DNA of 64,000 nucleotides from Cryomorphaceae bacterium (GTDB lineage Bacteria; Bacteroidota; Bacteroidia; Flavobacteriales_D; Crocinitomicaceae), in NCBI GenBank assembly GCA_027485415.1, contig JAIXRC010000014.1, forward strand, positions 46,806 through 110,805, written 5' to 3'. Below the pieces are notes generated by a model that ran no database searches, was not told the origin of the DNA, and was given only the letters and a program-made list of their open reading frames with translations. Below, piece after piece: positions 1 through 8,977 of the stretch (within the stretch, counting starts at the first letter, position 1; the number at the start of each line of letters is the position of its first letter). The position numbers were made by a program, and so were the translations under genes.

Positions 1-1332
1 ATCGTCATAATTGCGTTTGTTGTCGTTGAATAATACGTAAGCATTGACTGAGTTGTTAAAGCCAATGAACGAACTAAAGGGGCCGTGGTCGTTCATGGTG
101 ATTTGATTTTTGGGAATTCTTCTTCCCCAAAGATAGGTGCCATCTGGAGCTAATTTAAAAACGATGATATCCATGTAGTAATAATAGGTGTTTACCGTTG
201 TAACGCCAGTTCTCGAATCGTAATTAGTATATTGTCTTTCGTATGCTTGCTCTAGATACCCCACCTGGGAATTGTCCTCTAAGGCTTGAAGATTTCGGAG
301 TTTATACGAAAAAACTTGGGGGTCTTCGCCACGCTGTTGACTTCTGCGAATCATGTTATTTACTTGGTTAGCAGAGCGTGATTCGCGCAATACTTCTAAA
401 TCGAATGGTGAATATTTGTAGCTTGAAATGGTATCTAATCGAGTGTCTAAATTCAGAGAAAAAACCCCTTCAATACCGCTATTAATGCCTCGGCCGTATA
501 ACCCGGTAATGGAAACAATTCCTGCATTGTTCGAGCTCATCGTTAAATCATCGATGCGTTTATCAGCCAATTGCAAACTGTATTCACTTAAACTATCGTT
601 TTTGATTTTGAAAACATGCAATGCCTTGAAGTTTTCCCAAGATCTTCCAAAAAACCGATCATTTCGATCCTTGTGTTCGGTCACTGCAATTAGATACTCG
701 CCTCGATTGGTTATGTGATTCTGACTAATGGTTGACATATTTCCATCATAGGGAAGTACGTATTCACCGCGTTCGATTTCGGTAAAAGTTGAATCGAATA
801 GAACATACCCGTGCAAGTCACGGTTGGCTCGTCGGCCAGGTATTTCGTAAGTTACAGCCAGAAATTGCTGGTTTTGAGAAATGAGCATCTTAAAATTGGG
901 ACGTGCTCCCATTCGTACGTCTTCATAACTGCATCGTAATTCGGAAGGAGCATTGCTTTCGCCTTCAATGATCGACTGACTGTAAAGAGCCATTGAAGTA
1001 CCTGAGCGATCGCTTAAAAAAACTTGAAATTTTCCGGCAAAAAAGGCCGAAGTTTCGATGTTGGCGAAGCCTGTTTCTGTTACCGGTTTAATACGTTGTT
1101 GGCTCACGTAGGCAAGCTGATTGTAGGTGTTAACACGGTAAGAACCAAACAACGAATTATTGTAGCGCAAGGCATAAAAGTCTGCAGACCGTATGGGAAG
1201 AATGTCTAAGAGCGCTCCTCTTTTTGATTCCAACGGTCCCCAGTTGATGGGAAGTGTTTGAGCGTTGATTTGTTGGAAAAATTGACCAAGCCAAATAACA
1301 CAAACCGTGCTTAAATACCGGTATAATTCCAT
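1..1332 (-). CDS. hypothetical protein, partial (runs off the left edge)
   Basis: Minus frame is open from ATG at 1332 (MELYRYLSTVCVIWLGQFFQQINAQTLPINWGPLESKRGALLDILP...) to position 1; N-terminal hydrophobic/signal-like segment; overlaps the purB 3' end by 22 nt. Confidence 0.75.
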   Translation of the reverse strand, partial: MELYRYLSTVCVIWLGQFFQQINAQTLPINWGPLESKRGALLDILPIRSADFYALRYNNSLFGSYRVNTYNQLAYVSQQRIKPVTETGFANIETSAFFAGKFQVFLSDRSGTSMALYSQSIIEGESNAPSELRCSYEDVRMGARPNFKMLISQNQQFLAVTYEIPGRRANRDLHGYVLFDSTFTEIERGEYVLPYDGNMSTISQNHITNRGEYLIAVTEHKDRNDRFFGRSWENFKALHVFKIKNDSLSEYSLQLADKRIDDLTMSSNNAGIVSITGLYGRGINSGIEGVFSLNLDTRLDTISSYKYSPFDLEVLRESRSANQVNNMIRRSQQRGEDPQVFSYKLRNLQALEDNSQVGYLEQAYERQYTNYDSRTGVTTVNTYYYYMDIIVFKLAPDGTYLWGRRIPKNQITMNDHGPFSSFIGFNNSVNAYVLFNDNKRNYDD

Positions 1333-2645
1333 GGGGTAATGCTTTTGAGTTCTTCTTTAATCGATGCGTTTATTGCTAATCCATCAATGAATGAATGAAT
1401 GGCTCCTTGCTCGATTTTTGCGTTAGTTCGCGTAAGATTTTTCAATGCTTCATAGGGTTCTGGATAATTTTCACGTCTTAAAATGGTCTGAATGGCCTCC
1501 GCTACAACCATCCAATTTTCTTCCAGATCTGCCTGCATTTTCTCCGAATTAAGAAGCAGCTTACCTAGGCCTTTACCTGTGGATTGCAAGGCAATCAAGG
1601 TGTGGGCTAAAGGAACACCGATATTGCGTAGAACGGTAGAATCGGTCAAGTCGCGTTGAAGCCTTGATATGGGCAGTTTGGCAGCAAAAAATTCAAGTTG
1701 TGCATTGGCTAATCCCAGGTTTCCTTCGGAATTTTCAAAATCAATGGGATTGACCTTATGCGGCATAGCGCTCGAACCAATTTCACCTGCTTTTAATTGC
1801 TGTTTGAAATAATCCATGGAAATATAGGTCCAAAAATCGCGGTTCAAATCAATCAAAATCGTATTCAATCGCTTGAGCGCATCGCACAACGCTGCCAGGA
1901 AATCGTAGTGTTCAATTTGGGTGGTAGTTTGGCTGCGTTGTAAGCCTAGATCGCTGACGAATTGGTTGGCAAATGTTACCCAGTCGATGTTGGGATAGGC
2001 AACATGATGGGCGTTGAAATTACCGGTTGCTCCTCCAAACTTTGCAGCATGAGGAATGCGTTTAGCTTCCGATAGCTGCAGGCTTAAGCGTTCCGCAAAT
2101 ACCTGAATTTCTTTTCCTAATCGCGTAGGGGAAGCGGGTTGACCGTGGGTTCGTGCCAGCATTGGAATGGATTCCCAGGCAGCCGACAAGTCATTCAATT
2201 GAAGCAAAAGCGCTTCAAAGGCTGGAAACAAAACTTGTTGGAGCGCCTCTTTTATCGAAAGTGGAATTGCTGTATTGTTAATGTCCTGCGATGTTAAACC
2301 AAAATGAACAAATTCTAAGGCTTCACTGCATTCCAAAACCTTTAGACGTTCTTTGATGAAGTACTCTACCGCTTTTACATCATGGTTGGTCGTTTTCTCC
2401 AGGATTTTAATGGCCTCTGCGTCGTTAAGACTGAAGTTCAAGTAGATATTTTGAAGTTCTTCTCGAGAGGGTGAAAGTTTCGAAGGCAAAATCCCGCGAT
2501 CCATGAGGGCTAAAAAATACTCGATTTCAATGCGAACACGGTATTTTATCAGTGCGAATTCAGAAAAGTAAGCCCCTAAGGCTTCGGTTTTTGAACGATA
2601 TCTGCCATCAATGGGAGATATGGCGGTTAAAGAGGACAATTCCAT
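1311..2645 (-). CDS. purB: adenylosuccinate lyase
   Basis: MELSSLTAISPIDGRYRSKT; GEIGSSAMPHKVNPIDFENSEGN fumarase/ASL signature. Confidence 0.97.
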   Translation of the reverse strand: MELSSLTAISPIDGRYRSKTEALGAYFSEFALIKYRVRIEIEYFLALMDRGILPSKLSPSREELQNIYLNFSLNDAEAIKILEKTTNHDVKAVEYFIKERLKVLECSEALEFVHFGLTSQDINNTAIPLSIKEALQQVLFPAFEALLLQLNDLSAAWESIPMLARTHGQPASPTRLGKEIQVFAERLSLQLSEAKRIPHAAKFGGATGNFNAHHVAYPNIDWVTFANQFVSDLGLQRSQTTTQIEHYDFLAALCDALKRLNTILIDLNRDFWTYISMDYFKQQLKAGEIGSSAMPHKVNPIDFENSEGNLGLANAQLEFFAAKLPISRLQRDLTDSTVLRNIGVPLAHTLIALQSTGKGLGKLLLNSEKMQADLEENWMVVAEAIQTILRRENYPEPYEALKNLTRTNAKIEQGAIHSFIDGLAINASIKEELKSITPWNYTGI

Positions 2646-2674
2646 GGGTACTCAAAAACCAAAGGTACTGAAAA

Positions 2675-3490
2675 TTATACAGCTATGGAATACTGCCGTA
2701 GCACGTCGTTGAGGGATGTTTTTAAATCCGTTGATGCGGAGCGTTTTCCAATGATTAAAGCACAAGGAACTTGGAACGTGCCAGCAGGGAAGGATTTCTC
2801 GTAAGATCCTGGTATTACAACGCTGCGTTCTGGGACATAGCCTTTGAATTCTTGAACTTCCGCTCCAGTCACATCGAGTATTTTAGTGCTCTTAGTTAAG
2901 ACGACATTCGCGCCAAGAACGGCTGCTTTACCCACCCGAACTCCTTCTACCACTATACAACGTGATCCAATAAACGCGTCATCTTCGATAATCACTGGAG
3001 ATGCTTGCAAGGGTTCTAATACACCTCCTATACCAACGCCACCGCTGAGGTGCACATTTTTCCCTATTTGTGCACAACTTCCCACGGTTGCCCATGTATC
3101 GACCATGGTTCCTGCATCGACATAAGCCCCAATATTCACATACGAAGGCATCATGATCACGCCGGAGGCAAGGAATGAACCGTAGCGAGCACTTGCCCCG
3201 GGTACAACACGAACTCCTAAGTCAGCATAGGAATTTTTAAGGGCCATTTTATCATGAAATTCAAAAGGACCTGCCTCGAGCGTTTCCATTTTACGGATTG
3301 GGAAATACATGACCACGGCTTTTTTAACCCATTCATTGACCTGCCACGTTCCGTCCATTATGGGTTCAGCCACACGCAAATGACCTTTGTCCAATGCCTC
3401 AATAACTTCGTTGATAGCTTCTTGGGCAGTGGTCTGGGTTAACATTTCGCGGTTGTCCCAAGCCAATTCAATGATTTCCTTTGTTTCCAT
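2675..3490 (-). CDS. dapD: 2,3,4,5-tetrahydropyridine-2,6-dicarboxylate N-succinyltransferase
   Basis: Left-handed beta-helix hexapeptides; GAYVDAGTMVDTWATVGSCAQIGKNVHLSGGVGIGGVLEPLQ. Confidence 0.96.
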   Translation of the reverse strand: METKEIIELAWDNREMLTQTTAQEAINEVIEALDKGHLRVAEPIMDGTWQVNEWVKKAVVMYFPIRKMETLEAGPFEFHDKMALKNSYADLGVRVVPGASARYGSFLASGVIMMPSYVNIGAYVDAGTMVDTWATVGSCAQIGKNVHLSGGVGIGGVLEPLQASPVIIEDDAFIGSRCIVVEGVRVGKAAVLGANVVLTKSTKILDVTGAEVQEFKGYVPERSVVIPGSYEKSFPAGTFQVPCALIIGKRSASTDLKTSLNDVLRQYSIAV

Positions 3491-3494
3491 GATG

Positions 3495-3502
3495 CAAAGT
3501 TA
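3495..3502 (-). promoter_or_regulatory. -7 element TAACTTTG of dapD, 4 nt from the ATG
   Basis: Match to Bacteroidetes TAnnTTTG. Confidence 0.6.
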
Positions 3503-3544
3503 TCGGAAATACTGAAAGCATTGAGAAGGATAGGATAATATCGG

Positions 3545-3552
3545 TATGTTTG
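3545..3552 (+). promoter_or_regulatory. -7 element TATGTTTG, 5 nt before ATG 3558
   Basis: Match to TAnnTTTG; overlaps the ORF-track start codon at 3546. Confidence 0.55.
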
Positions 3553-3557
3553 CATCC

Positions 3558-4823
3558 ATGGAACCGTTAAATTCACCTGCAAGCACCTATCGATTTGGCA
3601 CAAAGATGCTGCTTTTACTTACGGTGATAAACCTGTTTAATTTCTTGGATAGGTATGTGCTTTCAGCAGTACTTGAACCGATTAAAGCCGATTTTGGAAT
3701 CGAAAGCGATGCCGATATGGGCAGGTTGGCAACAGGTTTTATGCTGGGTTATTTTTTAACGTCCCCTATTTTTGGATTCTTAGGCGATAAATTGTCCCGC
3801 AGGAAACTCATGGCCATTGGTATTGTAGGCTGGAGTCTTGGAACCTGCCTTACAGGAATTGCCCAAGGTTTTTCATTTATGATGTTTTGCAGAATCATGG
3901 TTGGTTTGGGCGAGGCGAGTTTTGGTGCTATAGCTCCAGCGGTAATTTCCGATGCTTTTCCATCCTCGAAAAGGAACAAGGCGGTAACCTTCTTTTCTTT
4001 AGCAATTCCCCTCGGTGCTGCCTTTGGTTTTGCCTTAGGAGGGATAATTTCGGCCCACTTGGGATGGAGAAGCGCTTTTTTCATTACGGGGATTCCCGGT
4101 TTTTTGTTGGCCCTTTTACTGTTTTTCATACCTGAGCCCGAACGTGGAATGAACGATGTGCAAGAAAAAAAGGATAAAGTTTCATTTAAGAGCATCGCTT
4201 CACTTTTAAAAAATAAAGAGTACGTCTACGTTAATTTAGGATACATCTTTTATACTTTCGCCATGGGGGCGTTTTCGTTTTGGGGTCCCGCCTTTTTACA
4301 TCGGATACATGGAATGAACGAGGCAGATGCCTCCTTGTTTTTAGGTCCTAGCTTGGTAGTAGGAGGGATTGTTGGTACGCTGATAGGTGGCGCTTTGGCC
4401 AACCGATGGCGGTCAAAATCGCCGGCTGGATATGCGAAATTACTGGTAATCTCAATGCTCTTTGCGGTTCCCTTTTCCTTTGTTTCGTTTTTAACAGAGA
4501 ACACCCTTCTTAGTATGATTTGCATTGTAATTTCTTTGGTGTTTTTATTCCAATCTACCGGGCCTATCAATACCGTTATTTTGGAAAGTGTTCCTTACAC
4601 CATGCGCGCTACCGCCATGGCAATTTGCATCTTTTTAATCCATGCGTTTGGCGATTTATGGTCGCCCGAGTTGGTAGGTAGGGTTTCTGACGGAGCAGGA
4701 AACCTACGGATAGGAATGCTCATACTCCCCGGAGCTTTTCTTTTGGCAGCCCTTTTTTGGTTTTTTCTTTACCGAGTCCAACTCCAAAAAAATGAATTCA
4801 ATGCAGCAGATATTCCCTTATGA
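3558..4823 (+). CDS. MFS transporter (spinster-like)
   Basis: 12-TM pattern, NLFNFLDRYVLSAVLEPIKADFGI, GDKLSRRKLM loop; start moved from 3546 to 3558 because 3546 lies inside a -7 element. Confidence 0.85.
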   Translation: MEPLNSPASTYRFGTKMLLLLTVINLFNFLDRYVLSAVLEPIKADFGIESDADMGRLATGFMLGYFLTSPIFGFLGDKLSRRKLMAIGIVGWSLGTCLTGIAQGFSFMMFCRIMVGLGEASFGAIAPAVISDAFPSSKRNKAVTFFSLAIPLGAAFGFALGGIISAHLGWRSAFFITGIPGFLLALLLFFIPEPERGMNDVQEKKDKVSFKSIASLLKNKEYVYVNLGYIFYTFAMGAFSFWGPAFLHRIHGMNEADASLFLGPSLVVGGIVGTLIGGALANRWRSKSPAGYAKLLVISMLFAVPFSFVSFLTENTLLSMICIVISLVFLFQSTGPINTVILESVPYTMRATAMAICIFLIHAFGDLWSPELVGRVSDGAGNLRIGMLILPGAFLLAALFWFFLYRVQLQKNEFNAADIPL

Positions 4824-4838
4824 TTTCTTCCTTAAGAT

Positions 4839-6050
4839 TTATTTTCCATTAACGTAGTCGCTAAGGTACATAAATGGAGCATTCAAGGTTCCCTGGAAGG
4901 TTGTTTCAGAAGCGTTATGGATGATGTTGTCGGGATCATCGACCAATAACCTTGGAAATACGTGCTTCAACAATTCATTCCCGAAATCTTCCGAGGCATC
5001 CTTGGGCAATTCACAAGGCAAATTATCCACGGCCATTACAGCAATGGCTCCTTCGTTTTGGTAATCCGTTTCTTCTCCCGTTGTTGGATCAAAGCCATAT
5101 ATCGCAGCCCCAATTTTCGAAGGCCTTATCGTACTCGCGATTGGGCCGTTTACATCGCAGGAAATATCAGCGATCACTTGCAGACGTGGACTGTTGATTA
5201 AATCTTCTCGACTTAACATTACCGAAGCACGGTTGTCCCAATAGTGGCAAGGCATGTACAAGTCCGTCGAAGGGGTGTATTGGTTTAATACACAATGATA
5301 TCCCTCCGGGTTTGCATAAAATTCGGACTTATCGAAGGTTCCATCGCTTTTTTGATAATAATCTTCTACCTCCAATTGTGCGTAAACTGGCTCATCAAAG
5401 GTTTGAGTTAAGTATTCCTCTGGACTAACCTCTTTAAGGGGCAATAATTGCATGATTTCTGCAGCACCGTGGCCAACTCGTCCGAATCCTGTCAGCAAGC
5501 ATTTGAAATTTTTAGGAAGTTGAACTTTGCTTAATTCATGCTCTACTTCGTTTCGGTCGGCACATTGGTGAGCCGGCTTTAAAGTATACAATCCATGTTT
5601 GAGACCGTAGGTCAAAAAGCCGTTGTAGCACCCCACAATTCCCGCATATCTTCCGAAGCCAATTAAGCGGTTTCGGTACTTGTCGCGAATCGCCTCATAG
5701 TCCACCAATCGAATCTTGCGCTGTAAAATCGCGGCCAATAATTCGCGGTTGTAAGGCTGTTTTTTGAGCGTGTGAGAAAAGAAGAGGTAGGTTTTATTGG
5801 GGATCAACTGGTCAATTGGAACCTCCTTAACGCCTAATAGAATATCACACGAACTCACATTATCCACCACTTGAATGCCTTGCGCTTGATATGCCTCGTC
5901 GGAAAAAGTTCGTATTGGGCTGGTTTCGACCTGCACCTCCACAAAGGGGTACTGATTTTGAAGCATCTTGCATTGCTGAGGTGTTAAAGGTGTTCTGAAA
6001 TCTGGCGGAACTTTGCCTTCTCGGATGATACCAATGCGCGTTTTTTCCAT
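4839..6050 (-). CDS. NAD(P)-dependent oxidoreductase, saccharopine/alanine dehydrogenase (AlaDh/PNT N-terminal) family
   Basis: GIIREGKVPPDFRTPLTP; YLFFSHTLKKQPYNRELL; LLTGFGRVGHGAAE Rossmann motif. Confidence 0.8.
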   Translation of the reverse strand: MEKTRIGIIREGKVPPDFRTPLTPQQCKMLQNQYPFVEVQVETSPIRTFSDEAYQAQGIQVVDNVSSCDILLGVKEVPIDQLIPNKTYLFFSHTLKKQPYNRELLAAILQRKIRLVDYEAIRDKYRNRLIGFGRYAGIVGCYNGFLTYGLKHGLYTLKPAHQCADRNEVEHELSKVQLPKNFKCLLTGFGRVGHGAAEIMQLLPLKEVSPEEYLTQTFDEPVYAQLEVEDYYQKSDGTFDKSEFYANPEGYHCVLNQYTPSTDLYMPCHYWDNRASVMLSREDLINSPRLQVIADISCDVNGPIASTIRPSKIGAAIYGFDPTTGEETDYQNEGAIAVMAVDNLPCELPKDASEDFGNELLKHVFPRLLVDDPDNIIHNASETTFQGTLNAPFMYLSDYVNGK

Positions 6051-6051
6051 G

Positions 6052-6726
6052 TTACAGGTATTTAGTCAAATAAGCGTCAATAAACTCCCGTACACAACCT
6101 TCTCCTCCCCGTTTTGAAAGAATCAGCGAGCAAATCGATTTCACTTCGTTCACGGCATCGGACGGACAAACTGCCAAACCTACGTTGCGCATCGTTTCCA
6201 AATCGTTGAGATCATCGCCAATGATCGCCACATTTTGCAAGGTAATACCCAGTTCAACACACCAGGATTTTAGCACATCAATTTTTGGTTCTTGCCCTAC
6301 GTAACAACGAGTAATACCCAATAATTCTGCACGTTTTTGCACCATGGTATGGGTGAATCCGGAAGAAATGATTCCTACTGAAAATCCTTTTTTCGTAAGA
6401 TCCATGATCCCTAATCCGTCCTTGGTGTTGAATTTCTTCATTTGATCCCCGGATTCGGTCCAATACATGCCGCCATCCGTCATGACACCGTCCACGTCCA
6501 ACATCAGTAGTTTAATGCCTTTCAATTTTTTTGCTAAGTTTTCTTCATGGAACAAGGGCTTGAATAAAAGACCCATGAGATCCAAGGAATATTCTTCCGC
6601 AATTGCTTCTAAATCATACAGCGTAAGCTCACGGACTTCGTCCACTTCGAGATCAGCAAGAAAGTCGTTGTAGTGCAAACCATGTTTGGCGCACAATCCT
6701 CGGATGTTTTGTTCTAAATGTATCAT
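6052..6726 (-). CDS. KdsC-like HAD phosphatase with N-terminal XRE/HTH-like segment
   Basis: LLMLDVDGVMTDG, IGDDLNDLETM, KRGGEGCVREF (KdsC family); N-terminal ~60 aa resembles a Cro/CI helix pattern. Confidence 0.85.
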   Translation of the reverse strand: MIHLEQNIRGLCAKHGLHYNDFLADLEVDEVRELTLYDLEAIAEEYSLDLMGLLFKPLFHEENLAKKLKGIKLLMLDVDGVMTDGGMYWTESGDQMKKFNTKDGLGIMDLTKKGFSVGIISSGFTHTMVQKRAELLGITRCYVGQEPKIDVLKSWCVELGITLQNVAIIGDDLNDLETMRNVGLAVCPSDAVNEVKSICSLILSKRGGEGCVREFIDAYLTKYL

Positions 6727-7718
6727 ACAATGCGGTATCCAACGGCAGCGGCCACGGGTTGAAGTTCTCGGTACAATTGTTCAAAGGCTTCATACGTCAA
6801 CTGTTGTGATGCGTCCGATTTAGCCACTTTAGGGTTAGGGTGCGTTTCAATTAACAATCCGTCGATTCCCATGGCTACGCAAGCTTTGGCCAACGAGGGA
6901 ACACCATAAGCATATCCCATGGCATGCGATGGATCGAGAATGACGGGTAAATTGGTGTGTTCTTTTAACCAAGCCACGCCGCACAAGTCCAAGGTGAAAC
7001 GCGTTCCCGTTTCAAAGGTTCGGATTCCACGTTCACAAACCATCACATTTTGATTACCTCCGGATAAAATAAATTCCGCGGCTTGCACCAGTTCTTGAAG
7101 GGTAGTCCCGAAGCCCCGTTTTATTAGAACAGGTTTGGTTATTTTGGCACAAGCCCTTAAAATACCTTGATCGTACATGGCTTTTGCACCGATTTGTATA
7201 ATATCCGTATGTTCGATGATTTCCTCAATGTGCGTTGCATCTCTGGCCTCAGTAATGACGGTTAAACCATACTTTTCGCGCATTTTGGCGAGCAATTTTA
7301 GGCCGTCCAATCCCATCCCTTGAAAGGAGTAAGGACTTGTACGTGGCTTGTACGCACCGCCTCGCAAGGTGTTTAAACCCAAGTTAACCAACAATTGCGC
7401 AGCGCTTTCCAGTTGTTCTTCCGATTCCACGGAACAAGGTCCGCCAATGAGCACGGTGTTTTGGCTATTACCACCAATGGTGGTTTTTCCGAAAGAAATA
7501 CTTCGAGTTTCTGCTTGATAATTTTTACTAGCCAGCTGCATGTCGTTGGGAAATACCCAGGATTTTTCCGTAACAGCTTTTAAACTTTCCGGAACTTCCT
7601 TGACACCTGAACCTGTCACCAAGATATGCCCACCGTCGAAAAGGTAAATAGCATGGTGTTGTTCAGCCAAGGACTGGGCTTCGCTGGAGGTGATTTGTGG
7701 GTTTAAACGTAGGATCAT
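6723..7718 (-). CDS. aroF: 3-deoxy-7-phosphoheptulonate (DAHP) synthase, type I-beta with N-terminal ferredoxin-like domain
   Basis: GGPCSVESEEQ, RGGAYKPRTSPYSFQG, CERGIRTFETGTRFTLD, DPSHAMG. Confidence 0.93.
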   Translation of the reverse strand: MILRLNPQITSSEAQSLAEQHHAIYLFDGGHILVTGSGVKEVPESLKAVTEKSWVFPNDMQLASKNYQAETRSISFGKTTIGGNSQNTVLIGGPCSVESEEQLESAAQLLVNLGLNTLRGGAYKPRTSPYSFQGMGLDGLKLLAKMREKYGLTVITEARDATHIEEIIEHTDIIQIGAKAMYDQGILRACAKITKPVLIKRGFGTTLQELVQAAEFILSGGNQNVMVCERGIRTFETGTRFTLDLCGVAWLKEHTNLPVILDPSHAMGYAYGVPSLAKACVAMGIDGLLIETHPNPKVAKSDASQQLTYEAFEQLYRELQPVAAAVGYRIV

Positions 7719-8716
7719 AATTCTCCTTTAATAAGGTTAACAAAATTAACGATTCCCATGGCCTGTTGGTTCCGATCAACTACTGGAAGGTACATAACAG
7801 GGAAGGAGGCACGTTTGAGCAATTTCAAGAGTTCCACCACGGAGTCGGTAGCTTGAACCGTCAAAGGTTGTTGGTTGATTAACGATTCAGGCGTTAATGG
7901 GGTATTGGATTTCAGTTGTCGCAGCAAGGCTTTACGGATGTCAGCACTGGAAACAATGCCTTTAAGTTGGCTTTCGCGATTCTTTATAAGGCAAAAACCG
8001 AGTTTACCGTTTTCGATGATTTCTAGTATTTCGGTGCTTGCGCTGTCAATGGAGGCAACGGGACATTCCTCCAACGGTATCATAAAGTCCTCTACGCAAT
8101 AGGTAGAATTGTGCGATCGAGCAGTGAGATTCATGAGAGCATGTCCGATGCTTGGTCCTTTAAAAAGGTAGGAACCTGAAACGGCCGTACTTACGCCCAT
8201 GTTCCGTAAGATGAAGGAAACCTCGCCGTTAACGCCACCGTCCACGTGGATGGATTTGTTGGGATACCGCTTGCGAAAGGTGCGTATTTTCCTGAAATTA
8301 TCCTTGTTAAATGTCCCGCCGGATTGGCCGGGAACGGTCGCCATGATCAAAATAAAATCACAGGTTTTGTGTGCTTCAAAAGCATCAATCGAAGTGTCGG
8401 TGGTAATAGCTACTCCTTTAGATCCTTTAAAGGCTGGTGGCCAATTTAGGGGTTCCTGCAGGGGTTCTAATTGGAATGTAATGTACTCCACGGGAACTTC
8501 TAACAACCGAGCATAAAACTTGGAGGGAGTAGGAGTAATGATGTGTAAATCCACCGGAATGTTGGTGATTTTTCGCAAAGTGATAATGTCGTCAAAAACC
8601 GAAAGATTGTCGTTGCAATCCACGTGCAAGAGGTCGACTTGATGAGCGTCCAAATCCGCTATGGTGGCTGACAAGTCATTGCGCACATCGCTGTAAATGG
8701 AAGCTGAAATTTTCAT
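7715..8716 (-). CDS. ribulose-phosphate-3-epimerase-like TIM barrel fused to a CBS-domain pair
   Basis: MKISASIYSD, LLHVDCNDN, VDLHII, VPGQSGGTF, IHVDGGVNGE (RPE-like); C-terminal VEDFMIPL...LKGIVSSADIRKAL...LPVVDRNQQAMGIVNFVNLIK (CBS pair). Confidence 0.85.
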   Translation of the reverse strand: MKISASIYSDVRNDLSATIADLDAHQVDLLHVDCNDNLSVFDDIITLRKITNIPVDLHIITPTPSKFYARLLEVPVEYITFQLEPLQEPLNWPPAFKGSKGVAITTDTSIDAFEAHKTCDFILIMATVPGQSGGTFNKDNFRKIRTFRKRYPNKSIHVDGGVNGEVSFILRNMGVSTAVSGSYLFKGPSIGHALMNLTARSHNSTYCVEDFMIPLEECPVASIDSASTEILEIIENGKLGFCLIKNRESQLKGIVSSADIRKALLRQLKSNTPLTPESLINQQPLTVQATDSVVELLKLLKRASFPVMYLPVVDRNQQAMGIVNFVNLIKGEL

Positions 8717-8721
8717 CCCTG

Positions 8722-8729
8722 CAAAGGTA
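8722..8729 (-). promoter_or_regulatory. -7 element TACCTTTG heading the four-gene operon, 5 nt from the ATG
   Basis: Match to TAnnTTTG. Confidence 0.6.
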
Positions 8730-8752
8730 GGGATTCTAGCGTAAGGTATGGT

Positions 8753-8977
8753 CTATTTGCACTTCCCTTTTTTGTACTTTGTTTTTCCTTCGAGGCATTG
8801 AATGACTGCTTCGTTTTGATACGTGTTACCTTGGCAATCGCAGACGGGATCGTAATAGTTGGGGTTGATGTCGATCACATCACAGGGCAGTTTTGCGTGT
8901 TCCGTACAGCCTCCTTTGCTGCACCCGTTGAGGGAAATTAAAGCGATGCTGGTTGCGAAGAAAAGAAGTGTTCTCAT
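8753..8977 (-). CDS. small Kazal-type lipoprotein
   Basis: Lipobox SLNGC; YDPVCDCQGNTYQNEAVIQC...GKC with six mature-domain cysteines. Confidence 0.75.
   Translation of the reverse strand: MRTLLFFATSIALISLNGCSKGGCTEHAKLPCDVIDINPNYYDPVCDCQGNTYQNEAVIQCLEGKTKYKKGKCK

Noticed and set aside
428-1209. Plus-strand ORFs 428-718 and 1024-1209
   Set aside because: Antisense to the long open minus-strand partial CDS (1-1332); no recognisable domains.
3749-4570. ORFs inside the MFS gene (3749-4195 minus, 3887-4135 plus, 4250-4570 minus)
   Set aside because: Shadow ORFs of a clear multi-TM transporter with low-complexity translations.
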